From positions 1-64,000 of the forward strand of contig NZ_VOHC01000032.1 of the NCBI RefSeq assembly GCF_007859275.1: a DNA stretch of 64,000 bases, written 5' to 3'. The notes beneath the pieces are model-generated. The model did no database searches, was not told the origin of the DNA, and was given only the letters and a program-made list of their open reading frames with translations. This DNA comes from Planomicrobium sp. CPCC 101079. GTDB taxonomy: Bacteria; Bacillota; Bacilli; Bacillales_A; Planococcaceae. Made by a program: the position numbers and the translations under genes. Positions 1 to 10,660 of the stretch are shown one piece after another (position 1 is the first letter of the stretch; each line of letters starts with the position of its first letter).

Positions 1-1
1 C

Positions 2-115
2 ACTGCCATTGTACAACAAAAAGTTGAAGATTACATGTATTATTACAACTACATCCGACCGTTCCAAAAATTAAACTGCCACTCTCCGGTTGAATACCGG
101 ACAATGGCAGTCTAG
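2..115 (+). CDS. IS3-family transposase OrfB, C-terminal end (partial)
   Basis: The open frame enters from the left edge and ends at TAG 113-115. Its 37 residues carry the YYYNYIRPF and SPVEYR signatures that close the integrase core (rve) domain of IS3/IS150-type OrfB transposases. Only the tail is in the window, so it cannot be told whether the element is intact. It is the only transposase seen here. Confidence 0.75.
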   Translation, partial: TAIVQQKVEDYMYYYNYIRPFQKLNCHSPVEYRTMAV

Positions 116-128
116 GTGTTTTTTCTTA

Positions 129-153
129 TGTCTCAAATTAACGGGTCAGTCCA
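129..153 (+). mobile_element. Candidate right end of the IS3-type element
   Basis: A stretch starting TGTCTC and ending GTCCA lies 13 bp after the transposase stop, in the place and with the TG...CA ends expected of an IS3-family right terminal inverted repeat. The left end is outside the window, so the repeat cannot be matched. The flavin reductase gene ends 23 bp further on. Confidence 0.4.
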
Positions 154-175
154 TTCAAATCTCAAGCGGTTTTTG

Positions 176-775
176 TTATTTCGGCCGATCGATGGAAAAC
201 ACTTCGCCTAACTTCGCATAATTCGTGCCAGCCAAACGGCTTACCGGTTTCAATAGTTCATGATGGATCCGGCCGTTCTCGTAAATGGATTCGTCCACAT
301 GAAAACGAACCACTTTGCCGATGAGCAGGCGCGTGCCTCCAAGTTCCACCACTTGCTCCAAGCGGCATTCAAAACGGACTTTCGCTTCATTTACTCCCGG
401 GACTGTTATGGCTTCGCTTTCTGTCAATGTGAAATCCGTCAAGTCCAGCTCGCTTTCATCGGGAGGCAAGGAAGCCGCCGTCCTGTTGACTTGCTCCACG
501 TTGGATTCATCAACGACATGGACAACAAACTCTCCCGTTTCGATAGCGTTTTGCGCTGTATCTTTTGGAGTTCCTGCTCTACTTTGAACAGAAATGGAAA
601 TCATCGGCGGATCTGACGATACTACATTAAAATAGCTGAAAGGCGCCGCATTCAACAGCCCATTCGCCGATCTGCTTATAACAAAAGCAATTGGCCTTGG
701 GACGATACTGCCAATCAGCAACTTGTAATTCTCGCGTTCTGTCTGTTCTTTTGGATCGAATGATAACACGGCCAT
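176..775 (-). CDS. Flavin reductase family protein (FMN-binding split barrel)
   Basis: A 199-residue cytoplasmic protein of the DIM6/NTAB flavin-reductase-like family, which binds FMN in a split beta-barrel and often supplies reduced flavin or acts as an oxidoreductase. The early stretch SIVPRPIAFVISR (about 22-34) and the following LNAAPFSYF are typical of the family's FMN-phosphate-binding region, and the length is normal. The ATG start follows a strong AAAGGAGAGG site. It lies downstream of the Gfo/Idh/MocA gene on the same strand, with about 120 bp and a small open-frame remnant between. The substrate cannot be told from sequence. Confidence 0.85.
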   Translation of the reverse strand: MAVLSFDPKEQTERENYKLLIGSIVPRPIAFVISRSANGLLNAAPFSYFNVVSSDPPMISISVQSRAGTPKDTAQNAIETGEFVVHVVDESNVEQVNRTAASLPPDESELDLTDFTLTESEAITVPGVNEAKVRFECRLEQVVELGGTRLLIGKVVRFHVDESIYENGRIHHELLKPVSRLAGTNYAKLGEVFSIDRPK

Positions 776-788
776 TCCTCTCCTTTGC

Positions 789-905
789 TCAATCTTCCTG
801 TTTGTTTCGCAATTGCATAGACACCTTGACGATTAGTCCAAGCATGATGCCTATGCCGGAAATAAGAAGCTTCCAGATTGATGAAACTTTTCTGTTGCTA
901 CCGCT
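789..905 (-). pseudogene. Remnant of a small single-membrane-span protein
   Basis: Between the oxidoreductase and flavin reductase genes an open frame of 38 codons reads as one hydrophobic helix (WKLLISGIGIMLGLIVKV) followed by a charged tail (QLRNKQED). It looks like the C-terminus of a small membrane protein. The frame begins right after a stop codon and has no start codon before its 21st codon, so it is either decayed or a coincidence. No family is recognised. Confidence 0.3.
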
Positions 906-1890
906 TTACTTTTACCCGCTCCCCGGTCCGGATCGATTCATAGCAGGCGTCAATTACGCGCATATTTTGAATCGTAGAAGCACCGGAATATGCAGGCTCC
1001 AAGCCTTCTAAAATCGCTTTCGAAAAGTGCTCCACTTCCATCCTGTAAATATCCCCGTAAATTTTTTCCTCTCTTCTAAACGTGCCTGTCTGCACAATGA
1101 CATGCCCCAATCCACCATTATGGTCTGGACGGAACGCGAAAGGCACTTTGATGGAACCTTTTGTCCCCACCACTTCATATTCATTGCGGTCGACCATATC
1201 AAAGCTGCAGTCGAGGACCGCCTTTGCCCCGTTTTCCAATTTCAAAAAACTATAGGCTGACACGTCCACTTGAGCCTCAGGGTCTAGTTCCGCATATGCC
1301 TGTACTTCAACCGGTTCGGTCCGCAAGATGCTCCTGATGGCATGGATGGAATAACAGCCGACATCGTAAATGCTGCCGCCGCCTTCTTTCATCATCCGGA
1401 TGTCACCTGCCCGCTCTGCAAAATAAAATGAATGGCTGGACTTAAACAACATGACTTCCCCAATTTCACCTGAAGCAATAATGCTTCGTACACGCTGGTG
1501 CTGTGGATGAAATTGGTACATGAAGGCTTCCATGAACTTCACATTATGGGCTTTGCAGACCTCCACCATTTCTTCAGCCTCTTCAGCTGTTAATGCAGCA
1601 GGCTTTTCGCATAGAACGTGTTTGCCTTTACGTGCTGCCTTGAAAACCCATTCTTTATGCAAATGGTTTGGCAGCGGAATGTAAACAGCGTCAATTTCTT
1701 CATCTTGCAGCAGTTCATCATATGATTCATACGCGCTTTCAATGTTCAATTCATTTGCCACTTCGTAAACTTTGCTGCTTCTGCTCGCTATTGCTCCTAC
1801 TTCGGCATTGTTTGAGCGAATGATTGCAGGAACCAATTCCGTCCGCGCGATATTTGCTGTCCCCAAAATGCCCCATCTGATTTTTTCCAC
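898..1890 (-). CDS. Gfo/Idh/MocA family oxidoreductase
   Basis: NAD(P)-dependent dehydrogenase of the glucose-fructose oxidoreductase/inositol dehydrogenase family, about 330 residues. The N-terminal Rossmann motif WGILGTANIA is followed by the family signature CEKPAALT (EKP, lysine in the active site), then the C-terminal alpha/beta substrate domain with GGGSIYDVGCY. The upstream ATG at 1896 sits only one base after AGGAGG; the GTG at 1888-1890 (two codons later) has ideal 7-nt spacing and gives MEKIRWGILG, so GTG is chosen. Probable substrates are sugars or sugar derivatives; nothing nearby narrows this. Confidence 0.88.
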   Translation of the reverse strand: MEKIRWGILGTANIARTELVPAIIRSNNAEVGAIASRSSKVYEVANELNIESAYESYDELLQDEEIDAVYIPLPNHLHKEWVFKAARKGKHVLCEKPAALTAEEAEEMVEVCKAHNVKFMEAFMYQFHPQHQRVRSIIASGEIGEVMLFKSSHSFYFAERAGDIRMMKEGGGSIYDVGCYSIHAIRSILRTEPVEVQAYAELDPEAQVDVSAYSFLKLENGAKAVLDCSFDMVDRNEYEVVGTKGSIKVPFAFRPDHNGGLGHVIVQTGTFRREEKIYGDIYRMEVEHFSKAILEGLEPAYSGASTIQNMRVIDACYESIRTGERVKVKR

Positions 1891-1976
1891 TGCCATTCCT
1901 CCTTAGTTATCAAGAGTATATGTATATAAATCAAAGCATATGCCCTTGGCTGGCCTTAGTCAATTTTCTCCATGAG

Positions 1977-2014
1977 AAAGCGGAAAATCGGCCTTTCAAC
2001 CGATTTCCCGCTTT
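1977..2014 (-). terminator. Inverted repeat after the EAL gene
   Basis: AAGCGG(A)AAATCGG pairs with CCGATTT(C)CCGCTT around an 8-nt loop, directly downstream of the EAL gene stop. The T run is stronger on the plus strand (TTTTT) than on the minus strand (TTT), so it may act in both directions. Confidence 0.55.
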
Positions 2015-3019
2015 TTATGCCTGGTATTCCATTTCTTTCAATGGCGCCGCAGCAGGTTTGCCGAACAAATAGCCTTGGAACAGTTTGTATCCTTGTTGTT
2101 TTAACCAATCAAAGTCCGCTCGTTCCTCCACGCCTTCAGCTAACGGAATAGAGCCAACTTCTGAAGCCTTCTTCAAAAATTTCAGGGCTACCTCTTGTTT
2201 CAACACATCATTTGCGACTCCCTGGACATATTGCATATCCAGTTTCATGTAATGTGGGCGCAAGTCAGCCAGCAGTTCGATTGTGCTATGCCCTTCTCCC
2301 ACATCGTCCAAAGCATATTGGAATCCTTTTTCTTTATAGAAAGACAAGATTTTTTTCAAATGATCCACGTCATCCACTTTTTCCGTTTCGACCACTTCAA
2401 AAACCAATTGCTTTGGATTCACACCCAATTGGTTTGCAAGATTTGTCGTAGAGCGCAAGCAAAATTCCGGTGAATAGATCGATGTCGGAATAAAATTAAT
2501 GAACGCTTTTTTATCTTTCAAAAGAACAGCATGTTTGACCGCTGTCATCCGGCAGATCCGGTCAAGTGCATATAGCCTGCCTCTGCTCTTGGCAGCAGGG
2601 AAAATTTCGTTCGGGTAAATCGTCGAGCCGTCCTTGTTGTGGAATCTGGAAAGAAGTTCATATGCAAAAATTTCTTCTGTTTCGGTCACTATCGGCTGGT
2701 AATGGCAAATCAACCGTTCATTCGAAATCACATCGTCAATCCATTCCATATTAAAAACATTTTGCAACTCAGAAATCGGCTGCCATTTTTCTCTATTGAT
2801 ACGGAACGCCACTTTATCCTTTTCAAGAAAATGATTACAAAAATCCAGAAATTCCTTTGCGCCTTTTTCATCTGTCTGCAAGACAGGCTCTTTCATGCTA
2901 TATATTATTTCTCTGCGCTCTAAATGATTGGTAATTTGTTCTATTTCTGAAAGATTTGTCTCTCCTTCAAACCGAATTTCGAATTTCAAACTGGCAACCG
3001 AACAGCTATTGCATTCCAC
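2015..3019 (-). CDS. EAL-domain protein (c-di-GMP phosphodiesterase or receptor)
   Basis: 334 residues: an N-terminal region of about 95 residues with no recognised fold and a CxxC at Cys3/Cys6, then an EAL domain (about 96-330). The signature is ELL (E121) rather than EAL, but the residues that hold metal and substrate are present: N175 (FINF), E208, the D238-D239 pair (ALDDVGEG), K259 (MKLD) and E295 (AEGVE), plus Q315. Known EAL enzymes with this set hydrolyse c-di-GMP to pGpG; activity here is inferred. No transmembrane segment is seen. The gene is monocistronic, between two hairpins. A GGDEF gene at 33.9 kb and a c-di-GMP riboswitch at 20.9 kb share the window. Confidence 0.87.
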   Translation of the reverse strand: MECNSCSVASLKFEIRFEGETNLSEIEQITNHLERREIIYSMKEPVLQTDEKGAKEFLDFCNHFLEKDKVAFRINREKWQPISELQNVFNMEWIDDVISNERLICHYQPIVTETEEIFAYELLSRFHNKDGSTIYPNEIFPAAKSRGRLYALDRICRMTAVKHAVLLKDKKAFINFIPTSIYSPEFCLRSTTNLANQLGVNPKQLVFEVVETEKVDDVDHLKKILSFYKEKGFQYALDDVGEGHSTIELLADLRPHYMKLDMQYVQGVANDVLKQEVALKFLKKASEVGSIPLAEGVEERADFDWLKQQGYKLFQGYLFGKPAAAPLKEMEYQA

Positions 3020-3120
3020 ACTATCTTCCTCCCTGATTTCTAATACCTTAATATTACTTTATGTAACTTAAGGGCTGCAAGTATAGAGAATTTTTCCTAT
3101 TTCAAGATGGATAAGATTGC

Positions 3121-3157
3121 AGAAAAATGCCAGCCCGCTATTAGGCGGACTGGCATC
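3121..3157 (-). terminator. Rho-independent terminator
   Basis: On the minus strand ATGCCAGTCCGCC and GCGGGCTGGCAT form a stem with one mismatch, followed by TTTTT. It lies 5 bp downstream of the frameshifted oxidase-like gene. Confidence 0.75.
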
Positions 3158-3161
3158 AAGA

Positions 3162-3561
3162 TTAATAATGCGCTTCGGCTTTTACATTTTTAAATACATT
3201 AATTAAATAGATTAGCGTGGCTATAATGACTAAAACAGCTCCTGTATGGCTAAAGGAAGGGCAATATTTTCGTTTCCGCTGGCAAAAAGGATCATCCCAA
3301 AAGTAATGCTATGGCCCCGATGTTGTAAAGCCAAAAATGGACTTTCCCCAGTTTGCTTCCTCCTGCTCGAGGAAAGTAATGATAGACCAATCCAAATAAA
3401 GCCATGGTCGCCCACCCCAGCAAATTAACATGCGCATGGACGGGAGCATATTGGAAGTTCTCGCTTATTCCCATATAAAGCCCTAAGCTGACCCCGATTA
3501 GCAAGTATACACTGGCTACTTTGATGAAGGCGATTCCCACGTTAACCGCTTCCCCTATCAT
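3162..3561 (-). pseudogene. Haem-copper-oxidase-like small membrane protein, two frameshifts
   Basis: Translating across frames recovers one conserved membrane protein of about 132 residues with four helices and the motifs HAHVNLLGW, LVYHYFP and FASGN, as in the small relatives of cytochrome c oxidase/NorB subunit I in Bacilli. The frame is broken twice: after IGAIALL near 3292, and after NIALPLA near 3233; the last part (GAVLVIIATLIYLINVFKNVK) ends at TAA 3162-3164. One extra T in the short T tract CTTTTGGG and one in CATACAG would restore a continuous frame. The start is ATG 3561 or GTG 3540. The gene is either decayed or carries two sequencing indels. Confidence 0.75.
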
Positions 3562-3782
3562 ACTTTGCTTCAATTGCATCCTATGGCTTGCCGGCGGTAT
3601 TGCCCTAGATGCTGAACCTCTCCTCTCCATCCTCTTTCTAATTTCTCCCAATCTACTCACCTCATAATTCTTTATCTTGAACCGAATTCCCTTCCTTTTT
3701 GGAGTAATGAAGACAATTAAAAAAGGGTTATTTTTCAAGGATGCAGAATTATTTATTAAACTGAATAAAAGGAGAGGACGTT

Positions 3783-4322
3783 ATGGGAAAAATTATTGTA
3801 TCGATGTATATGACGTTGGACGGGGTAATCGAGGAACCGTCTTGGACAGCACCTTACTGGAACGATGAAATCGCTAATCTCCAGCACACATTGCTTTTTG
3901 CATGTGATTCTTTGCTTCTTGGTCGCACCACTTACGAAGAATTTGCTGAAGCTTGGCCGAAAATGAAAGACGAAGAAGGATTTGCAGAACGGATGAACAG
4001 CCTGCCAAAATTCGTCGCCTCTGAAACATTGGAAACGTCCGAATGGAACGCCACATTTCTTAAAGGAAACCTTGCAGAAGAAGTGCAAAAGCTAAAACAA
4101 AACGATCATAATATGTTGATATATGGAAGTGCCAGATTGGTTCAACTGCTTTTAGAGCACGATTTGATCGATGAACTCCATTTGATGGTCTTCCCGCTGG
4201 TGCTTGGTGAAGGCAAGCGGCTATTCAAGGTAGGACAGTCGCAAAAGAAATTTTCCTTAGGCACAAGCAGAGCAACAAGCACCGGCGTTATCTTATCGAG
4301 CTATGTCACAGCCACTACTTAA
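3783..4322 (+). CDS. Dihydrofolate reductase family protein (RibD C-terminal domain)
   Basis: 179-residue cytoplasmic protein of the RibD_C/YwjB/YyaP group, a DHFR-fold domain that binds NADPH. Visible signatures are IVSMYMTLDG at the N-terminus, LLLGRTTYE (44-52) and the nucleotide-binding GSARLV (115-120). Length matches stand-alone members. ATG follows AAAAGGAGAGG. Single gene, ending in a shared terminator with the convergent transporter operon. The substrate is unknown; most stand-alone members are uncharacterised reductases, not the folate enzyme itself. Confidence 0.85.
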   Translation: MGKIIVSMYMTLDGVIEEPSWTAPYWNDEIANLQHTLLFACDSLLLGRTTYEEFAEAWPKMKDEEGFAERMNSLPKFVASETLETSEWNATFLKGNLAEEVQKLKQNDHNMLIYGSARLVQLLLEHDLIDELHLMVFPLVLGEGKRLFKVGQSQKKFSLGTSRATSTGVILSSYVTATT

Positions 4323-4328
4323 GCAAAT

Positions 4329-4362
4329 AAAAAAGGCTGCCGATTTCTCGACAGCCTCTTTC
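4329..4362. terminator. Bidirectional terminator
   Basis: AGGCTG(C)CGA and TCGACAGCCT form a stem between the convergent DHFR-like gene and the ABC permease gene. The T run is long on the minus strand (seven Ts), so it mainly ends the transporter operon. Confidence 0.8.
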
Positions 4363-4366
4363 TAAC

Positions 4367-5386
4367 TCAAGTTCTTGCAAATTTATGTTTTGCGTATACA
4401 TACGTCACAGCGAGCGCAATGACCAGCACACCGCCTTTGATAATATCAAAGGCATAATAAGGCAAGTTCAAAATCGTCAAGCCATTCAGCAAAATACCGA
4501 TAACCGCCGCGCCAAAAAATGTACCAAGCGCATTCGGCTTACCTGCCCCAAGCACCGAATAACCGACGAATACAGCCGCTACAGCTTCCATCATCAACGG
4601 GGCGCCGGCGTCAATTTGTCCCGAACCGACACGGGCGGTAAACAGAATTCCTGCCATAGAAGCAAAAACACCCGATATTACGTAAGCTGCGAATTTCACT
4701 TTTTTGACGTTGACCCCGGAAAGCGTCGCCGCTTCCGCGTTGCCTCCGGTCATTTGCAAGATACGTCCCCAACGTGTATGATTCAGGACAACATAAGTTG
4801 CCAATACCATCACAAGCATAATCCAAACAGGCACCGGCAACCCGAGCATTTTCCCTTGCCCAATCCATAAGAACGCTTCGGACAGCTGCCCAGGCGCTGT
4901 TCCGCCTGATGTTAACGGCATATTATTGTAAATTGAATAGCCTTCTGTATAAGTCCGGTGAAGACCCGCCACAATATACATCATCCCTAGCGTGGCCAAA
5001 AGATCGGGAATCCCGATGACGACGATCAAAAAGCTGTTCAAGGCCCCAATGGCCACACCGACAAGCAATGGCAGCACCAAAACGAGCCACAGCGGCAGCT
5101 CGTACCAAACCATAAGAGATGCGGTCACAACTGTCGCCAGCGACATCGTTGAGCCGACCGACAAGTCAAAACCGTCAACTACTAATGTGAATGTCACCCC
5201 AAGCGCCAAAAGCGTCACAATAGAAATTGACCGCAATATATCTGTGAAGTTTCCATAAGTTAAAAACGCTTCGCTGATTGAGCTAAAATACAAAATAATG
5301 AAAGCCAATAACGCAATCGCTCCATACTTAAACAGAAACTGTATCGCGTTTTCTTTCGCCGAGCTCTTCTTTTCCACCGCTTGCAT
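4367..5386 (-). CDS. Sugar-type ABC transporter permease (probable methylthioribose importer)
   Basis: 339-residue integral membrane subunit of the RbsC/BPD_transp_2 family, with 8-10 hydrophobic helices and the conserved stretch VDGFDLSVGSTMSLA and late GGNAEAA..SGV region typical of ribose-type permeases. It is the last gene of the mtnK-mtnA-binding protein-ATPase-permease operon and overlaps the ATPase gene by 59 bp. The ATG follows AGGAAAGGA inside the ATPase gene, so the overlap is real and suggests translational coupling. The substrate is inferred from the SAM riboswitch and the kinase and isomerase for methylthioribose in the same operon. Confidence 0.9.
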   Translation of the reverse strand: MQAVEKKSSAKENAIQFLFKYGAIALLAFIILYFSSISEAFLTYGNFTDILRSISIVTLLALGVTFTLVVDGFDLSVGSTMSLATVVTASLMVWYELPLWLVLVLPLLVGVAIGALNSFLIVVIGIPDLLATLGMMYIVAGLHRTYTEGYSIYNNMPLTSGGTAPGQLSEAFLWIGQGKMLGLPVPVWIMLVMVLATYVVLNHTRWGRILQMTGGNAEAATLSGVNVKKVKFAAYVISGVFASMAGILFTARVGSGQIDAGAPLMMEAVAAVFVGYSVLGAGKPNALGTFFGAAVIGILLNGLTILNLPYYAFDIIKGGVLVIALAVTYVYAKHKFART

Positions 5387-6866
5387 ATAACAAAATCCTT
5401 TCCTGGGTCGCTTCTTCTCGCGAAAACTCTTTCACGATCTGCCCGTTATACATAACTAAAATCCTGTCTGATATTCCAATTGCCTCATGAATTTCACTGG
5501 AAAAATAGATACAGCCTTTGCCGCTTGCAGCAAGCTGGCGCACCAGTTTGAAAATGTCGACTTTTGCGCCGATATCGACGCCTTTCGTCGGTTCGTCGAA
5601 CAAGTACAAAGCCGAATCAAGAGAAATCCATTTGCCGATGGCCACTTTCTGCTGGTTTCCTCCGCTTAAATGGACAAGCGGCGTTTCCGTGCTGTCCGTT
5701 TTGATGCGCAGACGATTGATGATATCCGAAGCAAAGCCTTTTTCGGCCGCTTTGTTCATGAACAACCCACGGGAGAATTTTCGCAAGTTCGGAAACGATG
5801 CATTTGTTTGAAGCGACTCGTGGACGAACAGCCCTTCTTTTCTTCGCTCCTCTGGAACAAGTGCCATTCCGGCTTTGATGGCGTCTTCGGGGTGTTTCAG
5901 CTTCAGGCTTTTTCCTGCCAGCTGGACGCTGCCTTTTGTCAAATGCATCCCCCCGAACAAGGCTTTGGCCAGTTCGGTCTTTCCGGCTCCAACAAGTCCG
6001 ACCACCCCTACAATTTCCCCTTCTGCAACTTCAAACGTGATATCCTTCAGTTTTTCGCTATCGGACAGCCCATTTACCTGCAGCAGCGGGGCACCGATCG
6101 GATGCGTCCTGTTGATCAGTTCGTTGCTGAGTGAAGCGCCTAGCATCGATCCTACAATCTGGTCCTGGTCCGCGCGGGCCGTTTCAAAAGTTTCCACTAC
6201 TGTCCCTTCCCGCATAACGGTTATCCGGTCGCTGATTTCGAAAACTTCCGGCAACCTGTGGGAAATGAAAACACAGCTGACTCCTTCAGACTTCAACTTA
6301 CCGATGACCGAAAAAAGCTTTTCCGCTTCGTGGATCGATAATGGAGCGGTCGGTTCATCGAAGATGATGATTTTAGCCGAGTGGACCAGCGCCCGGGCAA
6401 TCAACACCAGCTGCTTTTCAGCCAATGTCAGCCGAGCCGCTTTTTGCTGAACCGCTATATTTTCTGCCTGCAATTCTTTCAATGCCGCTTTGGCTTTTGC
6501 GTATAGCTTTGATTTGGAGACGAACACATTTTTTCCGGAAACAAACGTATCGAGCAAAATATTTTCCGCAACTGATAGTTCTGCCACAATGGCGGTGTCC
6601 ACTTCTTGGTAGACACAATAAATCCCTTGTTCTTTTGCTGCTTTTGGTGATGACAAACGGATGCTTTTTCCTTCTAACAGCAACTCTCCGCCATCTTGCT
6701 CGTAGACGCCCGATAAGATTTTCATAAGCGTACTTTTTCCGGCTCCGTTAACACCGAGCAAGGCATGGACTTCCCCTTTTTGCAAATGGAAATTTGTTTT
6801 TTCAAGTGCCTTTACTTTTCCGAATGTCTTTTGGATGCCGCTCATCGATAATAAGTAGTTTTTCAT
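5328..6866 (-). CDS. Sugar-type ABC transporter ATP-binding protein
   Basis: 512-residue RbsA/MglA-type protein with two fused ATPase domains. The first has Walker A GVNGAGKST (about 38-46), a degenerate signature LTLAEKQ (146-152) and DEPT (170-173). The second has Walker A GLVGAGKT (about 290), signature LSGGNQQ (400-406) and DEPT (424-427). A degenerate first signature and canonical second one are usual in this family. It energises the permease encoded just downstream (59-bp overlap) and takes substrate from the lipoprotein encoded upstream, from which a hairpin separates it. A CoA of purely ribose import is less likely given mtnKA in the operon. Confidence 0.92.
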   Translation of the reverse strand: MKNYLLSMSGIQKTFGKVKALEKTNFHLQKGEVHALLGVNGAGKSTLMKILSGVYEQDGGELLLEGKSIRLSSPKAAKEQGIYCVYQEVDTAIVAELSVAENILLDTFVSGKNVFVSKSKLYAKAKAALKELQAENIAVQQKAARLTLAEKQLVLIARALVHSAKIIIFDEPTAPLSIHEAEKLFSVIGKLKSEGVSCVFISHRLPEVFEISDRITVMREGTVVETFETARADQDQIVGSMLGASLSNELINRTHPIGAPLLQVNGLSDSEKLKDITFEVAEGEIVGVVGLVGAGKTELAKALFGGMHLTKGSVQLAGKSLKLKHPEDAIKAGMALVPEERRKEGLFVHESLQTNASFPNLRKFSRGLFMNKAAEKGFASDIINRLRIKTDSTETPLVHLSGGNQQKVAIGKWISLDSALYLFDEPTKGVDIGAKVDIFKLVRQLAASGKGCIYFSSEIHEAIGISDRILVMYNGQIVKEFSREEATQERILLYASGGKEELGERKRDTVSV

Positions 6867-6883
6867 GGACTTGCTCCTTTCTG

Positions 6884-6920
6884 AGAAAAGAGCTGTCCCA
6901 TAACGGACAGCTCTTTTCGC
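6884..6920 (-). terminator. Intercistronic hairpin after the binding-protein gene
   Basis: AAAAGAGCTGTCC and GGACAGCTCTTTT form a perfect 13-bp stem followed by TTTTC on the minus strand, between the binding-protein and ATPase genes. Such hairpins usually cause partial termination or protect the upstream mRNA, so that more binding protein than ATPase is made. Confidence 0.8.
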
Positions 6921-6926
6921 AAGAAA

Positions 6927-8002
6927 TTATTGGCCTTCTAATTCCCGAAGAGCATCCGTGTACCCTTGGTCGCTTGATCCCCAGCCTTCGACATACTCGC
7001 TAAGTTCAGCTGTTGTTATCGTTTCTTCAGGAAGGCTTTCTTGATCAACAAAAACCGGCTCCAATACAATGCTTTCTTCCGGATTTTCTCCGTTGATTTT
7101 CTGATACAAATAACGTACTTGGATGCGGCCGATATCAATCGGATCGACAGCTGCCGAAGCAAGCCATGGGCTGTTTTCTTTTTGCATCATCTGCAAATCT
7201 TCGTCGCTCATGTCGATGCCGTATACCTTAATATCCGTACGTCCCGCCTGTTCAATGGCGCGGACAGCGCCTTTCGCGAACTCATCCCACGAAGCCCATA
7301 CTGCAGTAATATCGCCTTCGTTTGGATATTGTTTCAAGATAGCTTCCATCTGTGATTGCGTATCAAGAGCGGTGTTTTGGGTAGCTGCACCAAAAGTCGC
7401 AACTTCTTTAATGCCTGGATTGTTTGACATAAATTCTTCATAAGCCACTTGGCGTCTCTCCATTGGTGCAAAGCCTGCGACCCAAATTTTCACGATATTT
7501 GCTTCGCCATTGGCATCTTCAGCCAACTTTTCCAAAGTCATCTCAGCCATAGCCTGGTCGCCTTGCTGCAGGTTGACAACGCCTTCTACCTCTACTCCAG
7601 TATCAAACGCAACAACCGGAATGCCTTTTTCAATCGCATTTTCAACACCTTGGTTCAATGCTTCTTTTGTTCCGTGGTCAATCAAGATGCCGTCTACGCC
7701 TTGGTTGACTGCTGCATCAAGGTTTGACGCCATTTTTGCCAAATCGCCGTCTGAAGTGAAGACAGTAACTTCTCCGCCAAACTTTTCGACTTGCTCTTTC
7801 ACGCCATCAATATATTGAGCTGAAAATGTTCCGAGGTTAATCTGCATGATCAAGGCGATTTTCTTTCCTGAAAGCGGATGGTCTGAAGCCGCTGCTTTGT
7901 TTTCAGAGGCAGCTTGTTCGCTGGCATTTCCTTGTGGCTGGCAGCCTGCCAGTAATATACCGATTAATAGGAGTGCTGATAATAACCAAAGCGAATGTTT
8001 TT

Positions 8003-8006
<4 letters not shown>
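6927..8006 (-). CDS. Sugar-type ABC transporter substrate-binding lipoprotein
   Basis: 359 residues, periplasmic-binding-protein-like family 4 (ribose/AI-2 type). The signal peptide ends in the lipobox LAGC, so Cys22 should be lipidated and the protein anchored outside the membrane. The two-lobe fold is visible from [17 protein letters not shown], the DGILIDHG turn, VVAFDTG, and VYGIDMSDE. The ATG overlaps the mtnA stop by 4 bp (ATGA), so the gene is coupled to mtnA. Together with the SAM riboswitch at the operon head this suggests the ligand is methylthioribose or a close relative; this is inference. Confidence 0.9.
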
Positions 8007-10257
<2,251 letters not shown>

Positions 10258-10274
10258 CTACCTTTCTTCGGCAT

Positions 10275-10481
10275 ATAAAAAGCCTCTTTCGGTTGAGAAA
10301 GAGGCGCAGAATAAGAGATTCTTCACCTCTTATCTTTCAAAGATTTTCATCTTTGATGGAATTAGCACCGTGCCTTACAGGATTATCATCCCGGCGCAAA
10401 AGCGCCCCGTTTCACAACGGTATTACAGTCGGTTGCTGGGCGTCATCGGGCCATTATCCCTCTGCCAGCTCTTGATAAGAG
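10275..10481 (-). promoter_or_regulatory. SAM-I riboswitch (S box) with terminator, upstream of mtnK
   Basis: On the minus strand the P1 strands CTCTTATC and GATAAGAG frame the conserved core AGAGGGATAATGGCCCGATG, then CAGCAACC, a GC-rich P3 hairpin and CACGGTGCTAATTCC. Terminator GCCTCTTTC-loop-GAAAGAGGC-TTTTT (10278-10305) follows. High SAM should stop transcription of the mtnKA-transporter operon; methionine starvation should allow it. Confidence 0.96.
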
Positions 10482-10524
10482 TAGTAATTTCATGATGTAA
10501 TTTTGTTTGTTGACTCGATAATGA

Positions 10525-10554
10525 ATACTATCACGGTTCAGAATAGAGTGTCAA
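10525..10554 (-). promoter_or_regulatory. Sigma-A promoter of the mtnKA-transporter operon
   Basis: TTGACA (10549-10554) and TAGTAT (10525-10530) on the minus strand with 18-bp spacing, just upstream of the riboswitch. Confidence 0.7.
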
Positions 10555-10588
10555 TCACATTGTTCTAAATTTTTGTGAAAGAACATAA

Positions 10589-10617
10589 TTGACAGAATTA
10601 CTCGGGCGTGAAATAAT
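10589..10617 (+). promoter_or_regulatory. Sigma-A promoter of the mtnWXBD operon
   Basis: TTGACA (10589-10594) and AATAAT (10612-10617) with 17-bp spacing, facing right. The two divergent promoters stand back to back between the two riboswitches. Confidence 0.65.
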
Positions 10618-10660
10618 CAAAATTAATTTGAGTAATAAATTTTAACCCAATAAAATATTT

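Noticed and set aside
3562-3738. 59-codon N-terminal extension of the oxidase-like gene
   Set aside because: It is basic and non-hydrophobic with no resemblance to the family, whose N-terminus is the first helix; starts at 3561 or 3540 fit better.
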